Origin: Pontederia crassipes
Lineage: Eukaryota > Streptophyta > Magnoliopsida > Commelinales > Pontederiaceae
Direction: 5' to 3'
Assembly: GCA_030549335.1 (NCBI GenBank)
Contig: CM060191.1
Coordinates: 55,377,947 to 55,441,946 of the forward strand
DNA: 64,000 nucleotides
In this document: positions 24,032 to 36,174 of the stretch, in pieces
Layout: every line of letters begins with the position of its first letter
Numbering within the stretch: the first letter of the stretch is position 1
Notes under the pieces: generated by a model
What the model was told of the DNA's origin: nothing
Database searches by the model: none
What the model saw: only the letters and a program-made list of their open reading frames with translations
Made by a program: the position numbers and the translations under genes

Positions 24032-27000
24032 ATGAGCAAAATGCCGCCACTCCTCGAACTCCTCGTGGTCCTCGCCTTCGTCTCCGGCGCAGCAGCCGCC
24101 GTCGACGTCTACGCCGCCGAGCACCGAGCCCTCCTCGCCGTCAAGTCCGAGCTCTCCGACTCCGCCGCCTCCCTCTCCTCCTGGACCCCCGCCTCCGACC
24201 ACTGCTCCTGGCCCGGCATCACATGCTCTCCCTCCGTCGTCGCTGGCGACTCTGTCGTCATCTCCCTCGACCTTTCGGGACGCAACCTCTCCGGCGGTGT
24301 CCCGCGCTCCGTTTCCCGCCTTCGCTCCCTCTTCCGCCTCTCCCTCGCCGCGAACGCCTTATCCGGTCCTGTCCCGCAGGACCTTTCCCGCCTCACCCTC
24401 CTCCGCCACCTCAACCTCTCCAACAACATCCTCAACTCTTCATTTCCCGGAGAGATCGCCGGGGCCTTCCCCTACCTCCGTGTCCTTGACCTCTACAACA
24501 ACAACTTCACCGGGCCACTCCCCGTTGAGGTCGCCAAGCTCCGCCGCCTGCGCCACCTCCACCTCGGCGGCAACTTTTTCTCCGGCGCCATCCCCCCCGA
24601 GTTCGGCTCCTGGCCGTCCCTCGAGTACCTCGCGCTCTCGGGCAACGAGATATTCGGGCGCATCCCGCCGGAGATTGGCAACCTCACCACCCTCCGGGAA
24701 CTCTACATCGGGTACTACAACACCTTCGAAGGCGGCCTCCCCGCTGAGATTGGAAAGCTCTCCAGCTTGGTCCGACTCGACGCTGCCTACTGTGGTATCT
24801 CCGGGGAGTTGCCGCCGGAGATCGGCAATCTATCCAACCTCGACACTCTGTTCCTCCAGGTGAATGGACTATCCGGCGAGCTCCCTTCCGATATTGGCCG
24901 ATTGAAGAGCCTCAAGTCCATGGATCTTTCCAACAACGCATTCGTCGGTGAGATACCGTCGAGCTTTTCCAAGCTAAAGAATCTAACTTTACTCAACCTC
25001 TTCCGGAACAAGCTTTACGGGACCATCCCCGAGTTCGTGGGAGAACTGCCGCAGCTGCAGGTGCTTCAGCTCTGGGAGAACAACTTCACCGGGAGCATCC
25101 CTCGCGGGCTTGGCCGCAATGGTCAGCTCCAGCTGGTCGACCTCTCCTCGAACAAGCTCACCGGGTCGCTCCCGCCGGAGCTTTGCTACGGCAACAAGCT
25201 GCAGACGCTCATTGCCCTCAGCAACTTCCTGTTTGGGCAGATACCTGAGTCGCTTGGCCGGTGCCAATCCCTCAATAGGATAAGAATGGGGGACAACTAC
25301 CTCAATGGCTCTATTCCTGGCGGTCTCTTTAGCCTGCCGAATTTGTCGCAGGTTGAGTTCCAGGACAACCTCCTTACCGGAGGATTCCCGGACACTGGGA
25401 GGTCTCCGATATCGCCAAATCTTGGTCAGATTAGCCTGTCAAACAATCGGCTCACTGGTATCTTGCCGCCATCCATTGGAAACTTTTCAGGCATCCAGAA
25501 GTTGTTAATCAATCAGAACATGTTCTCTGGCAACATTCCGTCAGAGATTGGAAAGTTGCAACAGCTCTCAAAGTTGGACTTCAGTGGGAATCAATTCTCT
25601 GGATCCATTTCACCTGAGATAAGTAGGTGCAAGCTGCTTACTTTCGTCGATCTTAGCCGGAACAATCTGTCCGGAGAGATTCCGGCGCAGCTCACTGCAA
25701 TGCGGATCTTGAACTATCTGAATCTTTCCAGGAACCACCTCGATGGCCTAATCCCTGCTGCCATCTCCACAATGCAGAGCTTAACTGCAGTTGATTTCTC
25801 CTACAATAACTTATCTGGCATTGTTCCCACCACTGGGCAGTTCAGCTACTTCAACGCATCATCTTTTGTTGGGAACCCTGACTTATGCGGCCCTTATCTC
25901 GGGCCATGCAAGCCTGGTTATCCTGATGGATCACACCCTGCGCATGCCAAAGGGACACTGTCAGCTTCCTTCAAGCTTCTCCTTGTTGTCGGCCTTCTTG
26001 TCTGCTCCATTGCATTTGCCATTGTCGCAATAATTAAAGCTCGGTCTTTGAAGAAGGCAAATGAGGCGCGTGCTTGGAAACTCACAGCATTCCAGAGACT
26101 GGATTTCACCAGTGATGATGTGCTGAATTGCTTGAAAGAGGAGAACATTATTGGAAAAGGAGGCGCTGGGATAGTTTACAAAGGTATCATGCCAAACGGC
26201 GAGCAGGTAGCAGTCAAGAGGCTTCCCGCCATGAGCCGAGGATCATCACATGACCATGGATTCAATGCAGAGATACAGACTCTTGGCAGGATCCGGCATC
26301 GGCACATTGTTAGACTGCTTGGATTTTGTTCAAATCATGAAACTAATCTTTTGGTATATGAGTATATGCCTAATGGGAGCCTTGGAGAGCTCCTCCATGG
26401 GAAAAAAGCGGGGCATTTCCATTGGAACACAAGGTATAAAATTGCAATAGATGCAGCAGCCGGTCTGTGCTATCTTCACCATGATTGTTCACCGCTAATC
26501 CTACATCGGGATGTGAAGTCAAACAATATTCTATTGGACTCCAATTTTGAAGCTCATGTTGCGGACTTTGGGCTCGCCAAGTTCTTGCAGGATTCTGGCA
26601 CCTCAGAGTGCATGTCTGCTATTGCTGGTTCATATGGTTACATAGCTCCAGGTAAACCCTGTATGACTTGATGAGGCTTAGTTAATTTACTGATATATTT
26701 GATTGTTCTTCCATTCTTTTTATTGTGTAGCTTTTGGTATCTGGAAACTATTTCACATATCATAAATGTTACCTCACTGGTTTTCTATTGATTACTAATC
26801 AATTTAATGAGGTGCTACACTTTCTTCCTATAACAAATTGCATTCTTGGCAATCTTCAATTGTATACCCACTTTTGCAAATGACAAACCATAGTTTCTCA
26901 GGGTAAGTTTACTAAATGCATAACAAAAGGCCTCACTTGATTGAATGATTCTGAGTATGACATGACATCCGTTTCTAACAAAGAATTAGTCATATCCTTA

Positions 27001-27546
27001 TGCCCAGTTCTTACTTCATATTCCATATTGAATACAAAGATTATTTCTTCATATGTTCTCTTTCTATTTGATTCTACAGAGTATGCCTACACGCTCAAAG
27101 TGGATGAAAAGAGTGATGTCTACAGCTTTGGTGTGGTGCTACTAGAGTTGGTAACTGGCCGAAAACCAGTTGGAGAATTCGGTGATGGAGTTGACATTGT
27201 TCAGTGGGTCAGAAAGATGACTGATTCCAGAAAGGAAGAAGTTGCTAAAATCATAGACCAAAGGCTTCCTTCAGTACCCATTCATGAAGTAATGCATGTG
27301 TTCTATGTTGCACTTCTCTGTGTGGAGGAGCAAAGCGTAGGGCGACCCACAATGAGGGAGGTTGTTCAAATCCTCTCAGAACTTCCAAAACCGATATCCA
27401 AGCAGAACGACGATGCTTCAAGCAGTGATGTACCACCTCCGGTGCTCTCTATGGAGTCCCCGATTAAGGATGCCAAACAACAGTATGAGCAGCAACAACA
27501 ACAAACAACTTCTCAGTCATCACCACCTGACCTTCTTAGCATCTAA
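24032..27546 (+). CDS. BAM1: BAM1-like LRR receptor kinase (two exons)
   Basis: Exons 24032-26651 and 27080-27546 give 1,028 residues, close to the roughly 1,000 usual for BAM1/BAM2. Residues 1-23 form a signal peptide, followed by an LRR N-cap with CSWPGITC and about 20 extracellular LRRs. A membrane helix lies at about 648-671. The cytoplasmic kinase starts near 704, with glycine loop [11 protein letters not shown], Lys729 in VAVK, HRD at 825-827 (an RD kinase), DFG at 845-847 and a complete APE motif formed across the splice. The tail is Gln- and Ser-rich and ends DLLSI. All catalytic residues are present, so the gene looks functional. Known members sit in the plasma membrane, bind CLE peptides and act in meristem, anther and vascular patterning. 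The alternative start is Met4. BAM1 and BAM2 cannot be separated here. Confidence 0.95.
26652..27079 (+). other. Intron of the BAM1-like gene
   Basis: A 428-bp AT-rich intron with CCAG|GTAAAC at the donor and TTCTACAG|AG at the acceptor. It splits the Glu codon of the kinase APE motif (phase 1), the position expected for this kinase subfamily. Without the splice, the first exon would read into GKPCMT and stop. Confidence 0.95.
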
Positions 27547-28030
27547 TAGTAATAAGCTCTAGAGTTTGGTCAGTGGCTTTTCTTTTTTTTTTTCCTTTTG
27601 CATCCTTTTTTTTTTTGGGCTGGATGATAGCTTTAACTAGTTTGGAGATATATTTAGTTAGAAAGTCATGCGCAGCTGTATTGGGGTGGGTATTTTGCTT
27701 TCTTTCTTTATGATTCTGTTTACTTAACCAATTCTGTTGCTGCTATGAGTTTGTATGTAGTCTGAACTGGTTCTTCTCATACCACTATAAACATGAGAGT
27801 GGGGAAGTTTCAGAGTTTGGACTTTTTTCCTCAGTTAATAGCAAGGAACTTATCTAGGTAATTATGAAACATGTTACTACTCTCTTGGTTCGAACACTTG
27901 AGCTAATTGATTTCAATGAGTTTGAGCCAAACAATGAATTCACACGGCTCACTGGGTGGGGTCGGTTACATGGATCATGCGACGTCATTCCGCTTTATTA
28001 ATAACCAAACCTTTTGGTATATTATTCACC
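27547..28030 (+). other. 3' UTR and downstream spacer of the BAM1-like gene
   Basis: T-rich sequence following the stop codon, with TTTTCTTTTTTTTTTTCC near 27580. No clear AATAAA signal is visible, so the polyadenylation site is not placed. No gene. Confidence 0.4.
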
Positions 28031-28039
28031 AATAAATTT

Positions 28040-28495
28040 TGCTCTATTAATTCGTCAAGTGTCCGTCTTGCCCTCCCTCTTCCTCTTTTAATCGGATTTC
28101 AGATTATTTGATCTACTCTTCTTACTGGCGCATCTAATGATCTTCTCTGAACATTACCAAACCATCTCAAACGATTTTCTACCATTTTCTCACTAATAGG
28201 AGCTACTCCAACTCGTTCACGTATATGGTCATTCCTAATCTTATCTAATCTTGTATGACCACACATTCATCTCAACATCCTCATTTCGGCTATCCCCACT
28301 TTACGTTCATGTTGTCCCTTCATAACTCAACATTCGCTACCATATAACATTGCTGGTCTTATAGCAGTACGATAAAATTTTTCTTTAATTTTATTGGGTA
28401 CTTTTCTATCACAAAGAACTCCAGTGACTTTCCTCCACTTACACTAACCAGCTTGAATTCTATAATTAACATCGTCATCAATCTCACCATCTTGT
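28040..28495 (-). mobile_element. LINE fragment: C-terminal part of a non-LTR reverse transcriptase
   Basis: On the minus strand the sequence encodes VAEMRMLR, CGHTRLDKIRNDHIRER, VGVAPISEKMVENRLRWFG and RRSLDAPVRRVD. This is the tail found behind the reverse transcriptase in many plant non-LTR (RTE/L1-like) elements. At least one stop interrupts it. Only this 3' portion is present, as expected from 5'-truncated LINE insertions. No poly(A) tail or target duplication could be placed with confidence. Confidence 0.85.
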
Positions 28496-28499
28496 CTTA

Positions 28500-29550
28500 C
28501 AATTAACAAACGCATAATTGACAAACGCAACGAAAAAAGATCCAGCATATCACACGTAAGTTATCTGAAGTGACCGACTACTGGAAAGGCAAACAACAGA
28601 GTGGCCTAAGCCCTGCACAAAGTTGATGCCACTGATGACAAGATTTTTTCTTTTCTTTTTGCTGTTCCCTTCCTTGATTCATTGCAGGTATTGAGGACTA
28701 AAAGACTGTTAGGTGATCAAGGCGAGAAGCATGGGGACATTTCTTTTCTAGTGCAAGAAAAAGTTGAATCATTTTGATATCTGAAAAGCTTGGGGACCAT
28801 CCATATGCACAATTAACAGTGGCTATGTATTTTGATCTCTATGGATTCCAAGCATCCACCTACGTACATGATCTAAGGACCCCTTTAATTATTGGATTCC
28901 GAACCCTACGACTTTAAAGCCTAATGATCTTATTAATGCCTTGGACTGCCCACCAAAGTGCTGCTTATCCGCAGTGGTGGTGGCCCTTCTTTCTTCTGTC
29001 AAAGAGTCGATTAAAACAACACTTGTATTTTTCTTTGACGCTGCCGCACGCCTACGGACCACAAGATGCATCGGCCTGACGTTGGCGTTGGAAGTACTCC
29101 ACTGCCAACTTCCCATGTGTTCAAGCTCTGTAATGCATCGAAGATCTACTACTGGTTCAGGTGAAAGTGAGGTTGATCAAAGACATGAATTTTAATCCAA
29201 CGATCATTCTACATGTGCAAATTTTTTAAATAAGATTAAATATGTAATTTTCTCAAAACTGTATATATCAACATGTTATAATAAAAATTAATCAGGGCAA
29301 CTGGGCGACATAAGAAAGAAGAGAGATTAATGTTTACATTGGCAGAAACAATTTGTGTTTTAAATTTGGATACGAGAATAGTTTCATATAAGAATTTCGT
29401 AGAATTAGTTAGATATCAATAGCTTAGACAAAAAAAAAACTTTAAGACAGATAAATGAGTGAGCACGATGAGAAATGAAAAACCCTGATCAAATTGACAT
29501 ATCCAAAAATTAGATCCAAGACTACTATCTCTTAAAATGCAATCTTTCAA
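28500..29550. other. Gene-free spacer
   Basis: AT-rich sequence. A GC-richer part (28940-29190) is open on both strands for 75-84 codons, but the proteins have no recognisable motif. I see nothing else here. Confidence 0.5.
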
Positions 29551-29555
29551 TTATA

Positions 29556-29967
29556 TCAATTGGGGGTGAAAGGAGGGAATCAATGAGAAGAGAAAGAAGA
29601 AGAATCCATTTTACCTATTTATTTGAATTTAAGTTGGAGAAGAATGGAGAAGAAAGTCATTTTCTTTTTCCTCCGTTCTTTTCTAATTTTTTTACCCCTA
29701 AATCTGGGTGGAAATGAGAGGAAAGAGATACTTAACATATCTTTTCATTTTAAATCATATAAATTAAAGATATAAGTATATATAAAAAGGATAAAATCGT
29801 CTAAATAAAATTATCACTTAACATTTATTTCCTTTTCTTTTCTTTAATGATGTGAACCAAACAAGAGTAACTATTCACCTTCATTATTCTGCATTCTCTT
29901 TTCATCATTTTTCTTTCCATTCTTTACCTTCCCTTTCTTTTAATGAAATTTGAACCAAACATACCCG
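29556..29967 (+). mobile_element. MITE-like repeat, single copy
   Basis: About 410 bp running from GGGGGTGAAAGGAGGGAAT to TTTGAACCAAAC. It contains the same ordered words as each arm of the hairpin at 50358-51143: GGAATGG/GGAAAG, CCCCT..AAATCTGG, ATAAAATCGTCTAAATAAA, AACCAAAC..GGTAACTATTCAC. The ends carry GGTT/AACC inverted sequence like many plant MITEs. It has no coding capacity. Confidence 0.7.
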
Positions 29968-30530
29968 ACATGCGACCCTAGCTCGGCCCGACCATGACCT
30001 GCACGAATTTTGGCCGGGCTATCCTGGGCCAACCATGATCCGATACGGGCCCGACCCATGCATGATCACCTAGTCGAGCTCGAGCCAAACCGCGCCTGAC
30101 TACTCAACATGATGATGGGCAAGGCCCGACAAGCCGGCCCGGCCTAGGCCTGACCCGACAAGACGAGCACGATTTTTTATTTTTTATTATATATCTAAAT
30201 ATTTAATTATAAAATATTAGTTTTATAATTATATTATACACATGTTTAATCATATATCACAGAATTTATAATTATATTATATAAAAAATATTTTTTTATA
30301 CATCTATTAATCCTAATATCATATATTATAATATGTTTTATTATTTTTGCCACCGGCACAATTTTTATGACCCATTTTTTATTTTCATTTTTTATTTTAT
30401 TAATTTAATACATATAGTAAAAAAAAAAGAAAGAAAAAACTGAACGGTCTGACCCGGCATGATCCGCTCCAACTGATCCGGCCGGGTAGAGCCGAAATCG
30501 TGGCGGGCCGAAGTGCATTTTGACACTACT
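29968..30530. repeat. GC-ended, AT-cored dispersed repeat, copy 1
   Basis: About 170 bp rich in GGCCCGG, GGCCCGAC and CCGACC words, then an AT-rich core, then a second GC-rich end (GACCCGGCATGATCCG, GCCGGGTAG). A shorter relative is at 31440-31860; both share the core word AATATCATATATTATAATAT. The layout resembles non-autonomous DNA transposons of the hAT type, but terminal repeats are not clear. Confidence 0.5.
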
Positions 30531-30599
30531 CTAAATGACACGCTTTCGACCCGTGCTAGCCCCATACGGTCTGGCAGTCAAATCCGATTTCATCGGTCC

Positions 30600-31435
30600 G
30601 AACACGATTCCACACGGCCGAAAGTTAATATTTTATTCTTCTTTTATTTTTTATATATGTTTTATTGTAACTTCTGTCATATGTTATGAGTTCAATTGAC
30701 ATGACGACATGACAGGCATCACGCCAACCAAATCGCGGGGGAGGAATCTACTCATGGCATACTCGAGTTCCCAGTCTTAAGTCAACATCCCATTCACTCT
30801 TCGTGTTCATCATCCACAGTCAACTGTACTCCTCAATCTCCCAACTAAGAAATGAAAAAAGTAGGGAGATATTCGTTTCATTTTATAACACCGTCATCGT
30901 CAAATGGCACCACGATGGACTATTTTTCGTTTATTGAAGGATCCTTGAGCTGAATGCTTGTGTTCAGCATTGTTTTTATCAACGTTAATTTTTTTTAAAA
31001 AATAAAATTTTTATATTAGTATTTTCTTCTCTCAAAATCGAATTTAATTTTGTACCTGCAGGTTATTTAACTTTTCAAAACTTTTATAGACAGCATTCAA
31101 CTTTTTACGATCATCATAAAAAAATTATAATAATAAAAAGACATAATAAAATAAATAAATAACATAAAAAATGTAATCACGAGATGTGATAGATTTTCTA
31201 TGGGTTGCGGTCTTTTTATTTAACCATTCACAAGTTTCAGTCGCCATGATCATTAAAATAAATAAAAATAGAAAAACACAAATATAATAATAAAAGAATA
31301 AAAATGTTTAAACAACATTCAATTGTTTTTAATTATTTAATTATTTTTTAAAAAAATACTCACATCCATATTTTCTTTGTCTTTATTTAAAATGGTAGAT
31401 AAATAAACATTAAAAAGTCTTGCTGACATTAAAGG
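30600..31435. other. Gene-free AT-rich spacer
   Basis: No coding sequence, RNA gene or transposon end recognised. Confidence 0.5.
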
Positions 31436-31439
31436 GGAG

Positions 31440-31860
31440 AGGAACCGTAGTCCTATAGGTGGACTATGGGATCAGGCCTGGGCTAGACCGTGCTGGGCTG
31501 CTCAACATGGCCCGACACAACCTCCATCCAGCCAAATATCACACAAAGGTTCTTTATTGTATATTTAATTCTTTAATCATACATTATATATATTATTATA
31601 CATATCTAATAATCATAATATCATATATTATAATATTTTTTTTACTTTTGTATTGCTCCAAATCTTAGGGAAAAAATGTGACCAATTTTTTTCATATATT
31701 CTACATTTTTTATTAGTCCAAAATTTAAGGCAATAAATATGATGGGCTTTATTTTTATTTCCCTATTATATATTAAATACATACAAAAAATTGAATGATC
31801 CGATCCGACATGACCCAAGGCATGATTTGATGGGCTCAAGCACAACCGGATAGTACTCAA
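31440..31860. repeat. GC-ended, AT-cored dispersed repeat, copy 2
   Basis: It starts GGATCAGGCCTGGGCTAGACC, passes through an AT-rich core sharing AATATCATATATTATAATAT with the copy at 29968-30530, and ends GATCCGACATGACCC. No coding capacity. Confidence 0.45.
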
Positions 31861-31864
31861 AAGT

Positions 31865-32735
31865 TCATTGTTAGATAGCTCTTTTATGAGACTCTATATT
31901 TTATTTGTTATTGTTTTATTATGTATTTTTATTATTTTATGCTTCTAATGATGATCATGGTTGATTTTTTTTAAAAAAAATGATCATGTTTGAAAATTTT
32001 AAAAAGTTGAATGACCATATAAATATAAAACTAAATTTGAATGGAGAATAGAGAAAAAAATGTTAACTTGATGTTTTTATTTTTTTTAAAGTCTAACATG
32101 GATGAGAGAGAAAATATTGACGTTGTGTGGAGCCACGTAAGTGTCATGCCATCGATCCATCAGTAACCTCATAATCGGTCATGATGATTGTGATTCAAAC
32201 AATTTCAAAATTCAATAACTATAGTGTTACGAAGTGAAATTGAATGAACATATTAAAAATGTCCTGTAAGTTGAATGATTGTTATTAAAATTTACTCCAT
32301 GTTTTTGTAAAATCCATATTCCCGTTCTTTATATTCCAAAATTTAAGGTCTACCTTGTTGTAATTTAGGATATAACTTACAATATCCTTCTTTATATGCT
32401 AACTTTGGTTTCCATAACTTTATTAACCTATGACTAATTTTGAGTTGAGTAAAAAAGTTAAAAGATAAATACGTAAGCATTGAAATAATTTGCATTTGCA
32501 AGTGTAATTTATTAATATTAATGGATGATGTAAGTAATAAATCGTTCTCTTGACAGAATATATTGGCACATGAAACTGAAAACAATATTGCAAGAAAATT
32601 TGAAACATTGAAATTGTAGATTTCTGAAAGTTTTTATGAACCTCGGTTAACGACACATATAACTGAGATTTTGCAATGTTATCGATCGATCAATGGACAT
32701 TACCTCTAATCATGATTAAATTTATCAAAGAAAAA
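31865..32735. other. Gene-free AT-rich spacer
   Basis: No gene recognised. The words GACATTACCTCTAATCATG at about 32696 return in varied form at 33388 and 36192, which hints at old duplication. Confidence 0.45.
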
Positions 32736-32740
32736 AATGT

Positions 32741-32947
32741 TATTTTCTCTAACCACCCCTAAAATATCACAAATTTTCACATCTAACCCCAAATTACAAA
32801 CTTCATTTTTGGGTCTCTAAACTTTCACAATTTTTTCAATTTGATCATTCCGTCCAATTTCGTCGACTTCTCCGATTTTTTATTTTTCACATTTATAAAA
32901 AGTCCATTATATCCCTCCCCTTAAGTTAGTTCATTGTGTGTGTGTGT

Positions 32948-32981
<34 letters not shown>

Positions 32982-33340
32982 CGCCGCCTCCCCCTTTGCG
33001 TCGTCGTCGACGTAGACGTATAGTTGGGGGCGGCGACTCCCCACCCCCCTCTCCGCGCCGGCGTGCGCAGGGAAAGAAGGGGTACCTCTTTTTTCTTTTT
33101 TTTAATTATTTATATAATAGTATTACTTTATGTAAAAATGAATTAACACTTAAGGGCAGAGCTATAATGGACTTTTCACAAGTGTGAAAAGTAAAAAATA
33201 ATGGAGAAGTTGACGGAATTGGACGGAAGGATCACATTGAAAAAATCGTGAAAGTTTAGGGACCCAAAAAATGAAGTTCGTAGTTTGAGGGTTAGATATG
33301 AAAAATCGCGATAGTTTAGTAGTGGTCAGAGTAAATAATC
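32741..33340. mobile_element. Long-TIR non-autonomous DNA transposon (Mutator-like)
   Basis: Two arms of about 190 bp (32741-32926 and 33147-33340) are inverted, imperfect copies. Both contain AACTTCATTTTTGGG, AAACTTTCAC, CCGTCCAATT and AAAGTCCATTATA. The outer flanks share AAGAAAAAA (from 32728 and from 33342), which could be a 9-bp target duplication, as Mutator elements make, although it is A-rich and so weak evidence. The centre is 220 bp with a G run and a GC-rich block. No transposase is present. Confidence 0.7.
32948..32980 (+). repeat. Homopolymer G tract (33 G)
   Basis: A perfect run of 33 G preceded by GTGTGTGTGTGT, in the centre of the long-TIR element. It is followed by GC-rich DNA (GCCGCCTCCCC, CGTCGTCGTCGACG). 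Confidence 0.95.
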
Positions 33341-34889
33341 CAAGAAAAAATGTTTATAGCGATAATGTACAAGTTTTTTCATAGCCATTACCTCTAATAA
33401 ATGTTATCTATGTAACGACCTTAAAATTCAGTCCCAACTTAGATGCCAAATCTTAAACGACATTACATTCATAGTCTAATTACATAAAACATAATAATAA
33501 TAAAACCCAATAACATAATGCAACGGAAGATTTCATAACGAATAAAATCTCAAGATAACATATCTAGCCCATGGGCCACATAAGCTCTTACGTAAGATCC
33601 AAAATAGAGTTCATCAAACATAAATGAATTCAAATAAAAGTAAATAACTCAAAGGTCCATAAGCCATACATACTTACTCTTAAGAGAGTTCATCATAATA
33701 ACATGACATAAGATAAGATAACATGGGCCTTGGCCCGATCATCACATGTGCAATGACTTCATCATGAGGTTCTCGCCGTCGAACCTAAGCTTCGTCCATA
33801 CGTGCACAAATACATGGGGTGGAGAAATTTCTCCCATTAGAGTATGTTGAGACCCATGCATACTAATCCTATAACATGATCTCTACATGTCATAGCATAT
33901 GCATTACATTATAATGGAACATAAATCATATGCATGCTATGAGCTACTTATGCATACTATATGACATGTGAACATATCATCATAGTAAGATAACATGAAC
34001 ATATAATATCATTAACATTATATTGAGACATATCATAACTTATTATTATGCTAAAACATATCGTAGCTTATCTTGCTTTTCTTTAACATCTTTATTCATA
34101 ACACATTAACATCCTTTTAGGTGTTTTCATTAACATCATCTTCATTTTTATGTTCCAAGTCATTCATCTTAGTCACTTTAAATGACTTCATCTTTTCATC
34201 ATCTATCTTTAATTATATAACTTCTCATCTTGATGATTGGGAAGACCATATTGATTCGCAGGTCCTTGTCTAACTAGGCCTATGGGGTCTGCGTAGGCCC
34301 TTACTTTTGAAAACCCACCTTGAAGGTGTAGTAGTTTCCCAGGAATACATTCCCTTCCATAATAATAACAAGATATCTTCATGTCAATCCGTCTTTTAAT
34401 TACGTTCATCAATACATACAAGCATTTAAGAAATGTTACATGTTTTAATCCTATTTAACGTTATACATACTTCAAATCATGCTAAGTGTGGACAAACAAT
34501 CATCACATTGGCTTCCTGGTCTGGTCACGACCGTGCCCACACATAAGCACAAGCGTGTTTAGTTCGGCATGGCCGAACACTTAGAAGATTTTCTAAGTAC
34601 AACATATGGTCACGGTCGTGCTCACATACGTCACGTTCGTGCTAGGGTCGCGCTCAGTCACGAGTTGGCGGCTGTCCGATCATGGCTTTATTGCCTCTGT
34701 CTATACTTGCATGCCCATGACAAAATGATTATTTTCTACCCATTCTCGAAAATCTTCTAAGGCATGAGCTTTCTGGGGTGTCATGACCAAATGCTTGTTT
34801 TTAAGTGAACATGTTTTCACGCTAATGCAAGGTTTCCGAATGGAGAGCAAGTGTTATTGCCGAATGGAGAGCAAACGAGAGAGTGGGGG

Positions 34890-35845
34890 TTTTTTGTAGC
34901 ACAATTTCTTTTAAGAAGAAAATTCATTGATATTAAGTAATAGCTCAGTTAGAGCCTGAGTACAAAAATTGAACAAGACCAGGAAGAGGTCTGTCCAGCC
35001 AAAAATTGTTGCTATGCTGCTGTGTGCGACCAAAATGCGCAAGGTAATCTACGACACAATTAGCACTACGGCTTCGGTGGGATACAATGGTGGGACTAAT
35101 CGTTAAGATGGTTTCCAAGATATCAGTGATGATTCAGTGTAATTGCCATGGGCAGCGAAGCTTCCTGTTGACAATCCCCACGAGCGTCGCCGAGTCAGAA
35201 TAAATTTGGATATGCGCTAGTCTGAGCTCCGTGCACTTCAAGATGCCGACGAGCAAAGTGCGCATTCGATCTCCAAAACTGAGTTAGCCATTGTCATGTT
35301 AGTTCCTGCAAAAGGAAAAGAACCGTCATGAGAGATGGTAAAGTATCATATACCCCCAACCCCAGCTAGCCCAAGAGAGCCATCTGAGATCAAAATAGCC
35401 CAGTGCGAGGGAGGGGGCTCCCACCGGATTGTGGAGGCAAAGTGCCTCAGGTGCGTGGGCGCCAGCGTAATCATGATAGTCAACCAAAACCCTTTCCCAA
35501 ACCAATTCCACGGTTGCACGTCGAGCCCTGAAGTGCGCATCATTTCGAAGATTCCAAAGCTCCCACAGGCAATGAACGAAAATGGATAGAAAGGATTTTT
35601 TTTACTACTGATCCAAGATGTCATGAAGAGGAATGCTGGAATGTAAAATACAACTTGCATTGAAAAATGTTCCAGAGGTTCTGCGAAACAAGACACTGAA
35701 AAAATAGGTGAGTGTTGGTTTCTATCTGAAGATAGAGTTGGACCGATAGTGTTGTCGAACAAGAGGATAGAGTTAATGCTTTGGCAGTTTGTTGTGCAGG
35801 AATTTCATAAGAAAAATGTGGATTTTTGGTGGAGCCGAAATCTTT
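34890..35845 (-). mobile_element. LINE 3' fragment: zinc-RVT and RNase H region
   Basis: The minus strand encodes, in order, PPKIHIFLMKFLHNKLP and THLFFQCLV (the zf-RVT region that follows plant L1 reverse transcriptases), FGIFEMMR, WEPPPSHWAILISDGSLG (start of an RNase H domain), YSDSATLVGIVNR and VVDYLAHFGR. Stops and shifts break it. It is a 5'-truncated LINE lying inside the solo LTR, so it inserted after that Gypsy element. A 24-bp repeat containing CCGAATGGAGAGCAA occurs twice near 34836-34875, just left of its 3' end. Confidence 0.85.
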
Positions 35846-35932
35846 CAAATGCTATGCCACGGCGGCCCTCTAGTGGAAGTCGACGGCGTAGAGCCGTGAT
35901 TAATATGATAATGTACTGACTTTGTATTTGCG

Positions 35933-35940
35933 CATATATA
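35933..35940 (-). promoter_or_regulatory. TATA-like box in the solo Gypsy LTR
   Basis: TATATATG on the minus strand, about 230 nt into the LTR, where the U3 promoter of such an element would be. Confidence 0.35.
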
Positions 35941-36174
35941 AGTATCCCTCGTCCAGACTTTCGCATCATCATTGGTTGAAATAAAAATGTAAATTTGTTG
36001 AATTTGAAAGCATAAGTCCGTGTCAAAGGCGTCCTAGTGCTTTTATGCTGCCGACACGTGGGTAGGTGGGTGAAAAGGTAAGTTGCCTTTTAGGTTATAT
36101 TTTATTACATTTTGGGCTTTGGCGGCTGGGCTTGCTTCTCGTTCCTTTTTTTTACTTTCGGATATTACAATCTA

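Larger units (their letters stand above)
33411..36169 (-). mobile_element. Solo Gypsy LTR with a nested LINE fragment
   Basis: It starts TGTAACGACC and ends GATATTACA, and is flanked on both sides by ATCTA (33406-33410 and 36170-36174), a 5-bp target duplication. No gag or pol sequence lies inside, so this is an LTR left after recombination between the two ends of a Gypsy-type element. Removing the LINE-derived part (about 34890-35845) leaves an LTR of about 1.8 kb. In minus sense it runs TGTAATATCC to GGTCGTTACA, like the ends of the full-length chromoviruses here. Confidence 0.75.

Noticed and set aside
23671-24489. 272-codon open frame overlapping the receptor-kinase start
   Set aside because: It runs in another frame through GC-rich LRR sequence and is rich in Arg, Pro and Leu with no domain. 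It is a shadow of the BAM1-like gene.
34779-34783. GGGTGTCA as the right end of the LTR that starts at 33411
   Set aside because: The 5-mer after it (TGACC) does not match ATCTA before 33411, whereas the end at 36169 is followed by ATCTA exactly.
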